A stretch of DNA of 64,000 nt from SB11 sp965249955 (GTDB taxonomy: Bacteria > Bacteroidota > Bacteroidia > UBA8524): NCBI GenBank assembly GCA_965249955.1, contig OZ252261.1:1054001-1118000 (forward strand). The letters run 5' to 3'. This document shows positions 25,687 to 34,732 of the stretch, piece by piece; the first letter of the stretch is position 1; each line of letters opens with the position of its first letter. The notes under the pieces were generated by a model. The model was not told the DNA's origin. It saw only the letters and a list, made by a program, of their open reading frames with translations, and ran no database searches. A program made the translations under genes and the position numbers.

Positions 25687-27591
25687 ATGAATTTAGGAAA
25701 ACCACTTTTAGAAGATCTTTTCAATAAACAAATCAGGTTTCAAATACCTGTTTTTCAAAGACATTACGTTTGGAATGAGCAGGATCAATGGCAGCCATTA
25801 TGGGACGATTTCAGCAACAAACTAAATGAACGAAACAATAAGAACAAAAACCACCCACATTATACGGGTTCAATAGTTCTGTTTCAGGAATCAACAACTA
25901 CAAGTACAGTTGCAACTTACAATGTAATAGATGGTCAACAACGCCTGACTACATTCCAATTATTCATAACGGCTTTTAGAGAAATTTGCCGTAAACATGT
26001 TGGCGACGATAATTTATTGAATGACCTGAACAAGCTTTTATTGAATGATAAGGTGTACGGTCAAACAGATTACGATATTCAAAAGCACAAGCTTGAGCCT
26101 ACAAAGTTCAATAACAAGGAGTTTAAGCTGATTTTAGACCACACCTACGATGAGGTTGAAGAATTGCTCATAAATCCAATACTAGAAGAGTATGGCATTG
26201 GTTGGAAAACGTATAGAGATGTTGCTAAAAAACGTTACAGGATGTTAGCTGCCTACCTATTCTTTTATGAAAAGTTAGAAGAACAAATTAATAGTTCAGA
26301 TGAAACGATGGAAACGAAAATCCCTAAACTTCTTCTGACACTAAAGCGAGATTTTCAGTTTGTAGAAATTAATCTTGACCAGAATGATGACCCTCAAATG
26401 ATTTTTGAAACAATGAATGGCAGAGGGGCTTCATTAACTGAAACTGATTTAATCCGAAACTACATATTCATGAGGGCAGATAGAAGTCAAGTTGATCTTG
26501 ATAGTGTTTATGAGAAGTATTGGGATGAATTTGATGACGCCAGTTCAGAGTTTAAATGGCATGATCAAACAAGTAGGGGTCGATATTTTGAAACTCACCT
26601 TCAGTTTTTTGTCATTGACTATCTAACTCTCAAAATGAGAAATGATATACGATACGATCAAGTCTTTTACCAATATAAATTCTTTATAGTTAATAATAAT
26701 TCATTTAACACAGTTGAAGAAGAACTGAAAGAACTCAAACGTTTCAGCTCCATATATAAATCAATCTTGAAGCCAAATACTGAAACCGTATTTGGAAGAT
26801 TCTGCTCAAGATTAAGCGATATGGATATTTCTACTATTTATCCGCTAATATTGGCCATTCAGGGCGATAGTGAAATTTCACTTCAAGAAAAAATAGGCAT
26901 GTTCACTGCCCTTGACTCCTACATTACAAGGAGGTTTTTGTGTGGCTACACAACTAAAAACTACAACAAGGTTTTTCTCGACTTTATTAAGCAGTTAGAT
27001 ACACACAAGACTTCTGAGCAATTTACGGAGTACTTAAAATCCAAAACAGGAGATACTAATCTGTGGCCAACAGATACCATTTTGAGGGATAAACTCAAGG
27101 AAAGACCACTGTACAGAGAAGAAAAGAACAGAACAAGAAGTATCTCCAATATCCTGTTAGAAATTGAGAAATTCAGAAGGGGAAAAAAACAAGAGAAAAT
27201 AGAGTTTGTAAATGAAGGCTTAACAATTGAACATATATTACCACAAAAATGGTTTGAGCATTGGCAATTGGAAGGAAGCTTAATCCCTCAAAATGAATTT
27301 GATATTGCCATACATGCGGTTATGACTGAAGAAGACCCAAATGGTTACTATCACAAGATTATGGATAGGAACAATAAACTTCACAGCTTAGGAAATCTAA
27401 CACTACTTACAACTTCACTGAACCCTTCAGTTAGTAATTCTTCTTTCGACATAAAACAAAAGGAATTAGCCAAACAATCAACATTATTGCTTAATACCTA
27501 TTTCATTGATTTTGAAGCATGGGATGAAACTAATATAGAAAAAAGAACCGAACTACTAATAGAGGATATTATCAAAATATGGAAATATTAA
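25687..27591 (+). CDS. DUF262/DUF1524 protein (GmrSD-like)
   Basis: A 634-residue protein with the two halves of GmrSD-type restriction factors. The N-terminal DUF262 shows FQIPVFQRHYVW near 18-29 and DGQQRLTT near 82-89, the ParB-like nucleotide-using site. The C-terminal DUF1524 HNH-type nuclease shows TIEHILPQ near 512-519 and LHSLGNLTLLT near 563-573. GmrSD enzymes cut modified DNA; SspE and BrxU share the layout. Here it is inserted in a type III operon, 18 bases after res and 9 before the helicase, hinting at a second layer against modified phage DNA. Confidence 0.85.
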   Translation: MNLGKPLLEDLFNKQIRFQIPVFQRHYVWNEQDQWQPLWDDFSNKLNERNNKNKNHPHYTGSIVLFQESTTTSTVATYNVIDGQQRLTTFQLFITAFREICRKHVGDDNLLNDLNKLLLNDKVYGQTDYDIQKHKLEPTKFNNKEFKLILDHTYDEVEELLINPILEEYGIGWKTYRDVAKKRYRMLAAYLFFYEKLEEQINSSDETMETKIPKLLLTLKRDFQFVEINLDQNDDPQMIFETMNGRGASLTETDLIRNYIFMRADRSQVDLDSVYEKYWDEFDDASSEFKWHDQTSRGRYFETHLQFFVIDYLTLKMRNDIRYDQVFYQYKFFIVNNNSFNTVEEELKELKRFSSIYKSILKPNTETVFGRFCSRLSDMDISTIYPLILAIQGDSEISLQEKIGMFTALDSYITRRFLCGYTTKNYNKVFLDFIKQLDTHKTSEQFTEYLKSKTGDTNLWPTDTILRDKLKERPLYREEKNRTRSISNILLEIEKFRRGKKQEKIEFVNEGLTIEHILPQKWFEHWQLEGSLIPQNEFDIAIHAVMTEEDPNGYYHKIMDRNNKLHSLGNLTLLTTSLNPSVSNSSFDIKQKELAKQSTLLLNTYFIDFEAWDETNIEKRTELLIEDIIKIWKY

Positions 27592-27600
27592 GGTAAAGGC

Positions 27601-30600
27601 ATGAAGCTAATTGATAACGTAAACACACGCTTAGGCGATGACTTAAAGGAAACTATTCGTAAAGGAAGTAAACTCAGTATTGCTGCTTCTGCCTTTTCTA
27701 TCTATGCCTTCGAAGCACTAAAAAAGGAGTTAGGCAAAGTAGATGAGCTGCGTTTTATTTTCAGTTCACCCATCTTTATTGAAGAGAAGTTTCAAAAAGA
27801 AAGTCGCAAGTTCTATATCCCACATATTTACAGAGAATCAGAGTTGTGTGGTGGAGAGTTTGAACTTCGGTTAATGAACCAGCTCAATCAGCGAGCCATT
27901 GCCAAAGAGTGTTCACTTTGGGTAAAAGAAAAAGTCACCTTCAAATCAAACAAGCACAACAATCAACCTCTTAATGGGATGATTCATATTACCCAAGGCA
28001 ATGAAGAAGCTTCAGCCTATTCAAACGTTAGTGGATTCACCACTTCCGATTTAGGGTTTACCCACAAAAAAGGATTTCCTACGCTTATTCAAAAAACAGA
28101 ATTTCCTGATAGCAAAGCCTACTTAGATTGGTTCAATCAGGTGTGGGAGAATGAAGAAGATTTAAAGGATGTTACGCAAAAAGTACAAGACTACTTTGAA
28201 AGTGCCTACAAAGAGAATAGTCCTGAGTTTATCTATTTCATTACCCTTTACAATATATTCAACGACTTTTTAGATGACCTGTCTTTAGACAACCTTCCCA
28301 ATGAGCAAATTGGCTTTAAAGATACGCTTGTATGGCAGAAGCTCTATAATTTTCAGCAGGATGCTGTAATTGGCGCAATTAACAAATTAGAGAAGTACAA
28401 AGGCTGTATTTTAGCTGACTCAGTAGGTTTAGGAAAGACCTTTTCAGCATTAGGGATAATCAAGTACTACGAGATGCGCAATAAAGACGTATTGGTGCTA
28501 TGCCCAAAGAAATTAGAAGCGAATTGGAATACCTATCGCCACAACGATAAGAACAACATATTAGCCTCTGACCGCTTCAGGTATGATGTCCTATTTCATA
28601 CAGACCTGAGCAGAGAAAGTGGAACAAGCAATGGTCGTAATCTCGAATCGGTGAATTGGGGCAATTATGGCTTAATTGTCATTGACGAATCACACAACTT
28701 CAGGAATAACAATACTGTTGTTGACAAGGAAAATCGCTATCAGAAATTATTGCGCAGGGTAATTCAAGAAGGTATCGAAACAAAAGTTTTGATGCTCTCT
28801 GCTACCCCTGTAAACAACAGATTCAACGATCTACGAAACCAGTTAGCCATAGCGTATGAAGGTGATTCAGAGAACATTGACAGCAAATTAGACACTAAGA
28901 GCAGCATTGATCAAATCTTCCGTAAAGCACAACAAGCCTTCAATATTTGGAGCAAGTACGAAACAGCTGAACGTACCACAGAGAAGCTCTTAGATATGCT
29001 TGATTTTGACTTCTTTGAGATATTGGATTCACTCACCATTGCAAGGTCTAGGAAACACATAACAACATATTATGACACTACGGCTATTGGTAAGTTTCCA
29101 ACACGTAATAAGCCAGTATCAATTCAAAGTCCGTTAACGCATTTAGGTGATGTAACCTATGTAGATATTGCTGAGAAGTTAACCCTACTCAATTTATCAG
29201 TCTACACACCTTTGAATTACATATTGCCAAGCAAAGTACAAGCCTATGCTGATTTGTATGACAAAGAAGTACGCTCAGGTTTAGGGAAATTGAGTCAGGT
29301 AGATAGAGAGATTAGTTTGCGTATTCTTATGCGAATCAACTTGCTCAAGCGTTTAGAGAGTTCTGTAGACTCGTTCCGTATAACTTTGGAAGGGATTATT
29401 AGCCAGATTGAAAGCACCATTAAAACCATTCAAAAAGGTGATGCAGATGATTATAAAGGCATACATAAAATTCTGAGTGATGAGAATTATGACTTTGAGT
29501 CTAACTGGGCAGATGAAGAGCAGGTAATTGGCAAGAAAATCAAGGTACATATTGCCGACATGGATACTACCAAGTGGCAGGAAGACTTGAATGAAGACCT
29601 TACCGTGCTAAATCACTTATGGGACAAAGTGGTAGATATTACTGGAGCTAATGATGCAAAACTTCAAAGCTTAGTTGGGCTACTGTATAATAAGGTTAAA
29701 GAACCTTTTAACCATGAAAATAAAAAGGCAATAGTTTTCACTGCATTTGCTGATACAGCAAACTATCTATTTGAAAATATTAGCCAGTCACTCAAAGACG
29801 ACTATGGCATTAACACTGCTCTCATTACAGGTTCAAGAAAGGTTTGCACTTCTAAGAAAATACCGTCAGACCTCAATGCAATCCTTACTTGCTTTTCGCC
29901 ATTGTCTAAAGACAAGGCTCAGCTCTACCCAAAAATCATAGATTCTGTTGATTTATTGATAGCTACGGACTGTATTTCGGAAGGACAAAATCTTCAAGAT
30001 TGTGATTTGCTTATCAACTATGATATTCATTGGAATCCAGTAAGAATCATTCAACGATTTGGAAGAATAGACAGGATTGGCTCAAAAAATGATAGCATAA
30101 CCATGGTCAACTTTTGGCCTGATGTAACACTCGATAACTATATCAACCTGAAACAACGTGTGGAGAATAAGATGCTTATCAGTAACATGGTAAGTACAGG
30201 TGATGATAACATTCTCAATACAGAAGACAAGGACTTAGAATACCGTAAAATTCAATTACAAAGACTGCAAGATGAAGTGATTGACTTAGAAGATTTAAGA
30301 GAAGGTGTAAGCATTACAGACCTTGGCTTAAATGACTTTAGGGTGGATTTATCCAACATGATAAAGGAATATGGTGAGCTGAAGAATATTCCCGAAGGAC
30401 TGCATGCTGTTGTTAAATCAAGCCCAATTCTTGAAACTGGTGTAATATTCGTTTTGAAGAATGTCAATTCAAACGTCAATATCAATAAGCTCAACAGATT
30501 ACACCCCTTCTATCTAGTATACATGAAGATGAACGGAGAATTAATACTTAACCATGTAGATTCTAAAAAGATATTGGATGCCATGCGAATGCTCTGCAAA

Positions 30601-30834
30601 GGAAAAACTGAACCAATTGAAGAAGTATGCAGGGAGCTATGCGAGCAAACAGATGACTATCATAAGATGGATGAATATTCGTCATTACTCAAGCATAGCA
30701 TAGGTACAATACTTCGAAATGAAGAAGAGAAAGAAATCCATAGCCTATTTAAAGCAGGAGGTACAACAGCACTTCAGGAAAAGATAAAAGGCATTGAAGA
30801 CTTCAAATTAGTATCATTTTTAATCGTGCGTTAA
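27601..30834 (+). CDS. SNF2-type helicase with N-terminal PLD-like region
   Basis: A 1077-residue SF2 ATPase. Residues 1-180 resemble the phospholipase-D-like domain found before such helicases (LSIAASAFSIYAFEAL, later SNVSGFTTSDLGF), but I see no intact HxK catalytic motif. The motor has Walker A DSVGLGKT (about 272-280), DESH (362-365), LSATP, and the helicase C motif QRFGRIDRIGS near 819. Its stop is followed directly by the ATG of the DUF4391 gene. I recall helicases of this kind beside DUF4391 and Mod-Res genes; the precise role is unclear. Confidence 0.85.
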   Translation: MKLIDNVNTRLGDDLKETIRKGSKLSIAASAFSIYAFEALKKELGKVDELRFIFSSPIFIEEKFQKESRKFYIPHIYRESELCGGEFELRLMNQLNQRAIAKECSLWVKEKVTFKSNKHNNQPLNGMIHITQGNEEASAYSNVSGFTTSDLGFTHKKGFPTLIQKTEFPDSKAYLDWFNQVWENEEDLKDVTQKVQDYFESAYKENSPEFIYFITLYNIFNDFLDDLSLDNLPNEQIGFKDTLVWQKLYNFQQDAVIGAINKLEKYKGCILADSVGLGKTFSALGIIKYYEMRNKDVLVLCPKKLEANWNTYRHNDKNNILASDRFRYDVLFHTDLSRESGTSNGRNLESVNWGNYGLIVIDESHNFRNNNTVVDKENRYQKLLRRVIQEGIETKVLMLSATPVNNRFNDLRNQLAIAYEGDSENIDSKLDTKSSIDQIFRKAQQAFNIWSKYETAERTTEKLLDMLDFDFFEILDSLTIARSRKHITTYYDTTAIGKFPTRNKPVSIQSPLTHLGDVTYVDIAEKLTLLNLSVYTPLNYILPSKVQAYADLYDKEVRSGLGKLSQVDREISLRILMRINLLKRLESSVDSFRITLEGIISQIESTIKTIQKGDADDYKGIHKILSDENYDFESNWADEEQVIGKKIKVHIADMDTTKWQEDLNEDLTVLNHLWDKVVDITGANDAKLQSLVGLLYNKVKEPFNHENKKAIVFTAFADTANYLFENISQSLKDDYGINTALITGSRKVCTSKKIPSDLNAILTCFSPLSKDKAQLYPKIIDSVDLLIATDCISEGQNLQDCDLLINYDIHWNPVRIIQRFGRIDRIGSKNDSITMVNFWPDVTLDNYINLKQRVENKMLISNMVSTGDDNILNTEDKDLEYRKIQLQRLQDEVIDLEDLREGVSITDLGLNDFRVDLSNMIKEYGELKNIPEGLHAVVKSSPILETGVIFVLKNVNSNVNINKLNRLHPFYLVYMKMNGELILNHVDSKKILDAMRMLCKGKTEPIEEVCRELCEQTDDYHKMDEYSSLLKHSIGTILRNEEEKEIHSLFKAGGTTALQEKIKGIEDFKLVSFLIVR

Positions 30835-31482
30835 ATGGACTTCTTCAACTTACCTTCAAGAACTAAAGTTGGTAGGGTAGTACCCAAAAATGTATTTGAC
30901 AAATACACCAACCTAAAACAAAAGAAGCTCTTTAAAGATTGTATTAAACGTATTTTATGGACTCACAAGCTTTCTGAAAACACAGTAAACTTGGATGCCA
31001 TGTATATTCAAGAAATTCAGATTTTCAAGGTAGAACTGAAACAGAAGTCGGATATCTCTAAAATACTTGAAATCATTAACAAGTCCATTCCATACCATAT
31101 TGTTTTTTGGGTGGAGGAGAACCAAGAAGCATATATTTCAATAGCTTCAAAACACCCACACCCTACAAATGAAGATATTTCTGTAATTGATTGGACATTT
31201 ACTTCTGATTGGTTCAATAAAAATGCTAACAATTATTCTATAAACCTAAAAGGCAGTCTAGATGCTGTATTTAAAGACTTGTGTGTTCAACTAACAGGTA
31301 AGCCCAGTTTAGAAAAGAAATCAATGGCTGCAATTCTCAAAAATCAACAAGAAATAGACCGCTTAGAAAAGGAAATATCCAAATTACAATCTGCTATCTC
31401 TAGCTGCAAACAGTTTAACAAAACGGTGGAACTAAATCTTCAAATTATGGCTCTAAAAAATGAGCTTAGCAAAATTCAATAA
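30835..31482 (+). CDS. DUF4391-family protein
   Basis: A 215-residue protein starting FNLPSRTKVGRVVPKNVFDK with the middle pattern IPYHIVFWVEENQEAYISIA, which I recognise as DUF4391, a family regularly encoded after SNF2-like helicases in restriction loci. The last 45 residues form a coiled coil (NQQEIDRLEKEISKLQSAIS). It begins one base after the helicase stop codon and closes the operon. Function unknown; an adaptor of the helicase is a guess. Confidence 0.75.
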   Translation: MDFFNLPSRTKVGRVVPKNVFDKYTNLKQKKLFKDCIKRILWTHKLSENTVNLDAMYIQEIQIFKVELKQKSDISKILEIINKSIPYHIVFWVEENQEAYISIASKHPHPTNEDISVIDWTFTSDWFNKNANNYSINLKGSLDAVFKDLCVQLTGKPSLEKKSMAAILKNQQEIDRLEKEISKLQSAISSCKQFNKTVELNLQIMALKNELSKIQ

Positions 31483-31641
31483 CATAAAATCTTATTTGAA
31501 TAAAAGTCAGACTCAAAAAGTCTCTTATCAAGCATCCTACCTTTATAATAATATTAGGTTTTTGGAAACTAAATTAAGCTCAAAAAGAGAGCTTTGATAG
31601 TAAACACTTGCCTGTATTGCACCCCTCAGCCTCTCGAAGGG

Positions 31642-31780
31642 TTGTCATCCTGAGCGAAGTCGAAGGGCGGGAGGGCTAACTTGCCACAGCTCCACTCCTG
31701 CTGTTAGGAAGGGATTAAGGGGAGGTCGAAATATGAAGGGAGTAACCTGCACACTATCCTTCGACTTCGCTCAGGATGAC
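31642..31780. repeat. Inverted pair of the TCCTGAGCGAAGTCGAAGG repeat
   Basis: Forward copy in 31642-31676 and inverted copy at 31758-31780 flank about 80 bases. A third copy, identical over 35 bases to the first, is at 32729-32763. The word is a common dispersed repeat in many bacterial genomes. The stretch 31483-31869 contains no gene that I can see. Confidence 0.75.
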
Positions 31781-31869
31781 AGCAACCGCACATTTAAATG
31801 CTCAATATTAAATGCCCAATGTTAATTGCTTAACCGCAACAAAACACCCCATCTCCAAATAATAAGGCG

Positions 31870-32088
31870 ATGGAAAACAACAAAACAATTGCAGGGCACA
31901 TCACCCAAAAAGACATACTAAACGAAGTCGAAAAACTGGCTACTACCCCTACCGACGGCACTTGCGGACTGTTTGCCGTGCACACCGCCAACGGCTGGAT
32001 TGAAAGCGTAAAACACAAACCACAACCCCGTATGCTGTTTAGTGAGTTTTGACACGAAGGCAAACTGTGCATACTATTTAACGAAATA
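31870..32088 (+). pseudogene. Remnant of an AAA/RecA-like ATPase gene
   Basis: Sixty codons (MENNKTIAGHITQKDILNEV onward) end at TGA in MLFSEF-stop-HEGKLCILFNE. The pattern expected just before a P-loop is FxEFWxEGELxILFG(D/E)xxxGKS, so the TGA probably replaces a Trp codon and the gene is cut off at about 32088, before the Walker A. I read it as a remnant of a mobile-element ATPase. It could also be expressed as a short orphan, but nothing supports that. Confidence 0.5.
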
Positions 32089-32491
32089 GTGCTTGGGTTG
32101 AATCACATTCACTATCAGCTATATTTAGTGCAATTTTATTTTGGAAGTAGAGTAAATGTTTTCCACCTGAAGTATCGTCTCTTACATTAATTATTTTTTT
32201 AAACGTACAACATGAGAAGGAGTCCGACCTATAATAAATACTCATATAATTAGCTTTTTGATAAACATTTGGCAAATAAAAAGCACGAATTATATTGCAC
32301 CTAACATTGTCTTTGCTCCTCATTAAAGTATCTATTTTTTGAGAAACTTTTATTCCATCAAAGTAAATAGAGTCAACGATGATTTGTTTTTCAGATTCAT
32401 TTGTAAAAGTAACTTTTATAGGATGTATGCAAGTTGTGCTTTGCAAAACAATAAAAAATAGTATTGCAAAAAATAATTTATAAACTCTCAT
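32078..32491 (-). CDS. Exported protein of unknown function
   Basis: A 137-residue protein when started at the ATG at 32491, giving MRVYKLFFAILFFIVLQSTTC, a signal peptide or weak lipobox. The mature part is a small beta-type domain (IKVTFTNESEKQIIVDSIYF) with three or four Cys. The longer frame starting at 32533 would place charged residues before the signal. Family not recognised. Its 3' end touches the ATPase remnant and its 5' side faces the duplicated segment at 32550. Confidence 0.5.
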   Translation of the reverse strand: MRVYKLFFAILFFIVLQSTTCIHPIKVTFTNESEKQIIVDSIYFDGIKVSQKIDTLMRSKDNVRCNIIRAFYLPNVYQKANYMSIYYRSDSFSCCTFKKIINVRDDTSGGKHLLYFQNKIALNIADSECDSTQALFR

Positions 32492-32549
32492 ATTGATCTT
32501 ATTTTTTTCGCTACTGTCCTCACTTGAAGACATTCCCTGAGTATATGGT

Positions 32550-32730
32550 ACAAACCAACAAAGGATAAATGTACATTAAAAAATTATCATTTTATTGCAA
32601 GGCAATCATTCAAAGACACTGCATTTGTATCTATGTACAGGTTGTTTTATGAATTAGATAAAAAATAGCCCACAGATTGCTTCAAAACCCGAAGACGGTT
32701 TTTCGCAATGACAACAGTCGTGCGCGGGTT
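32550..32730 (+). repeat. Duplicated segment, copy 2 (lipoprotein gene 3' fragment)
   Basis: Over 90 percent identical to 10228-10407: the last 39 codons of the lipoprotein (from about ACAAACC to the TAG at 32668) and the following hairpin-like sequence. There is no start codon or upstream part, so it cannot be expressed as that protein. It runs directly into the dispersed repeat at 32729. Confidence 0.85.
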
Positions 32731-32763
32731 GTCATCCTGAGCGAAGTCGAAGGGCGGGAGGGC
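32729..32763 (+). repeat. Dispersed repeat TCCTGAGCGAAGTCGAAGG, third copy
   Basis: Thirty-five bases identical to 31642-31676, abutting the duplicated lipoprotein fragment. Confidence 0.8.
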
Positions 32764-32854
32764 AGCCAATCCTGTAAACCCCAAAACCACCCACCAGCAA
32801 AAAACAGCTTATCAACAAATTATCAAATCATACCTCAATAAATTTTTAAAATGG

Positions 32855-32862
32855 TACTTTTG
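32855..32862 (+). promoter_or_regulatory. Candidate -7 box for fur-purA (TACTTTTG)
   Basis: Full match to TAnnTTTG, 20 bases before the ATG at 32883. The -33 element is not clear. Confidence 0.5.
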
Positions 32863-32882
32863 CTTTTTATTTTTGTTGAGTA

Positions 32883-33386
32883 ATGGTGAGCCGCCAAATA
32901 GCACCTGAAGAAGTACGGAAAATTTTTACTGATTATCTTGAACAGAAGAAGCAGCGCAAGACTCCTGAACGCTATGCTATACTGGATGAGATATACAGCA
33001 AGAAAGAACATTTTGATGTGGAATCGCTGTACATACAGATGAAAAACCGCAACTACCATGTTAGCCGTGCCACCGTGTACAATACCCTTGATTTGTTGTT
33101 GGATTGTGGTTTAGTAACCAAACACCAATTTGGCAAAAACATGGCACAGTTTGAACGTAGCTACGGTTTCCGTCAGCACGACCACCTTATTTGTAACCGC
33201 TGCAACGATGTGATAGAGTTTTGCGACCCCCGCATACAGCAAATACAAACCATGATGGGCGAATTGCTAAAGTTTGATATCACAGGGCACTCGCTAAACC
33301 TGTTTGGTGCACCACAGCTAAACGCTGATGGAAGCTGCACCAACTGCAACAAAATTTTTAAAGAAGAAGAAAAACAAAATTCATAA
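32883..33386 (+). CDS. fur: Fur-family metal-responsive transcriptional regulator
   Basis: A 167-residue repressor. The winged-helix DNA-binding half is at residues 26-90 (RKTPERYAILDEIYSKKEHF, then SRATVYNTLDLLLDCGLV). The dimerisation half contains the HDH metal-site region (98-101, in QHDHLIC) and two structural-zinc CxxC pairs at 104-107 and 152-155. Fur, Zur and PerR cannot be separated with certainty by eye. Its place directly before purA is common in Bacteroidota. Confidence 0.88.
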   Translation: MVSRQIAPEEVRKIFTDYLEQKKQRKTPERYAILDEIYSKKEHFDVESLYIQMKNRNYHVSRATVYNTLDLLLDCGLVTKHQFGKNMAQFERSYGFRQHDHLICNRCNDVIEFCDPRIQQIQTMMGELLKFDITGHSLNLFGAPQLNADGSCTNCNKIFKEEEKQNS

Positions 33387-33417
33387 TACAAACACAGCAA
33401 CTTTTTTTTACAGATAG

Positions 33418-34680
33418 ATGGTAGATGTAGTATTGGGCCTGCAATGGGGCGATGAAGGAAAAGGAAAAATAGCCGATTTTTTAACCCCACGCTACGATGT
33501 GGTAGCGCGTTTTCAGGGAGGGCCAAACGCAGGTCACTCACTGGAGATGAACGGCAAAAAACACGTATTAAACACCCTTCCCTCAGGTGTTTTTCATAAG
33601 GGTTGTATAAACCTTATTGGCAATGGGGTGGTTATAGACCCTATTTTGCTACGTGCCGAAATAGAAAAAACAATAGCAGCGGGCGCTGATGTAAAAGAGT
33701 GTCTGTATATATCACGCAAGGCGCACCTTATTTTGCCTACCCACCGTATGTGGGATGCAGCCAGCGAAAGCTACAAAGGTGAGAAAAAAATAGGCAGCAC
33801 ATTACGCGGCATTAGCCCTACCTACCAAGATAAGTATGGAAGGTACGGAATACGCGTTGGCGACATACAAGCCGCTAACTTTAAAGAACGCTACGAAGAG
33901 GTGAAGAAAAAACACCTTAGCCAAATTAAATTTTACGAATACGAGTGCGACCTTGATGCCCTTGAAAAAGAATTTTTTGAGGCCATAGAATACCTTGCCC
34001 AATACAAGCAAGTAGATAGCGAGTATTTTATTAACGACCTTATTAAACAAGGCAAAAAAATACTTGCCGAAGGCGCACAAGGCAGTATGTTGGATATTGA
34101 TTTTGGCACTTATCCTTACGTTACCAGCAGCAATACCGTTAGTGGTGGTGCGTGCGTAGGTTTGGGCATTGCCCCAAAACACATTAACAAAGTATACGGA
34201 ATTTTTAAAGCCTATTGCACCCGTGTGGGTAGCGGCCCTTTCCCTTCAGAATTGGATGACGATTTAGGACAATACCTTCGCGATAAAGGCCACGAGTATG
34301 GCGCAACCACTGGCAGACCACGCCGTACAGGCTGGTTAGATTTGGTAGCCCTAAACTATGCCATAATGCTAAACGGTGTTGATGAGCTGATAATGATGAA
34401 AGCCGATGTACTTAGCGGATTACCCGAAGTAAACGTAGCAACAGGCTATAAAGTAAAAGGCGAAACATCAGCACAATTGCCGCACACCTATAACGAGGGT
34501 GAAGTAGTACCACAATACACAGCTTATGCAGGCTGGCAAGAAGACCTTACCCAAATTACTGAATTTGATAAACTGCCCCAAACCTTTAGCGATTACATCA
34601 AATCAGTTGAAGCGGCAATTAGCACACCCATAAGCATTATATCAGTAGGACCTGATAGGGCACAAACTATTCTTCGATAA
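33418..34680 (+). CDS. purA: Adenylosuccinate synthetase
   Basis: Joins IMP and aspartate using GTP to give adenylosuccinate, the first committed step to AMP. The 420-residue protein opens VDVVLGLQWGDEGKGKIADF, with the GDEGKGK phosphate loop and catalytic Asp. It also has GPNAGHS, IGSTLRGISPTYQDK, the TSSNTVSGGA region and TTGRPRRTGWLD, all hallmarks. It is 31 bases after fur and ends at a terminator, forming a two-gene operon. Confidence 0.97.
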   Translation: MVDVVLGLQWGDEGKGKIADFLTPRYDVVARFQGGPNAGHSLEMNGKKHVLNTLPSGVFHKGCINLIGNGVVIDPILLRAEIEKTIAAGADVKECLYISRKAHLILPTHRMWDAASESYKGEKKIGSTLRGISPTYQDKYGRYGIRVGDIQAANFKERYEEVKKKHLSQIKFYEYECDLDALEKEFFEAIEYLAQYKQVDSEYFINDLIKQGKKILAEGAQGSMLDIDFGTYPYVTSSNTVSGGACVGLGIAPKHINKVYGIFKAYCTRVGSGPFPSELDDDLGQYLRDKGHEYGATTGRPRRTGWLDLVALNYAIMLNGVDELIMMKADVLSGLPEVNVATGYKVKGETSAQLPHTYNEGEVVPQYTAYAGWQEDLTQITEFDKLPQTFSDYIKSVEAAISTPISIISVGPDRAQTILR

Positions 34681-34705
34681 TTTATTAATTAACAGAACTA
34701 TAAAC

Positions 34706-34732
34706 AAAAAGGCGGGGTAACTCGCCTTTTTT
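34706..34732. terminator. Terminator between convergent genes
   Basis: AAAAAGGCG pairs with CGCCTTTTTT around an eight-base loop. It serves purA and, through the A-run on the other strand, the lipoprotein gene ending at 34731. Confidence 0.8.
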
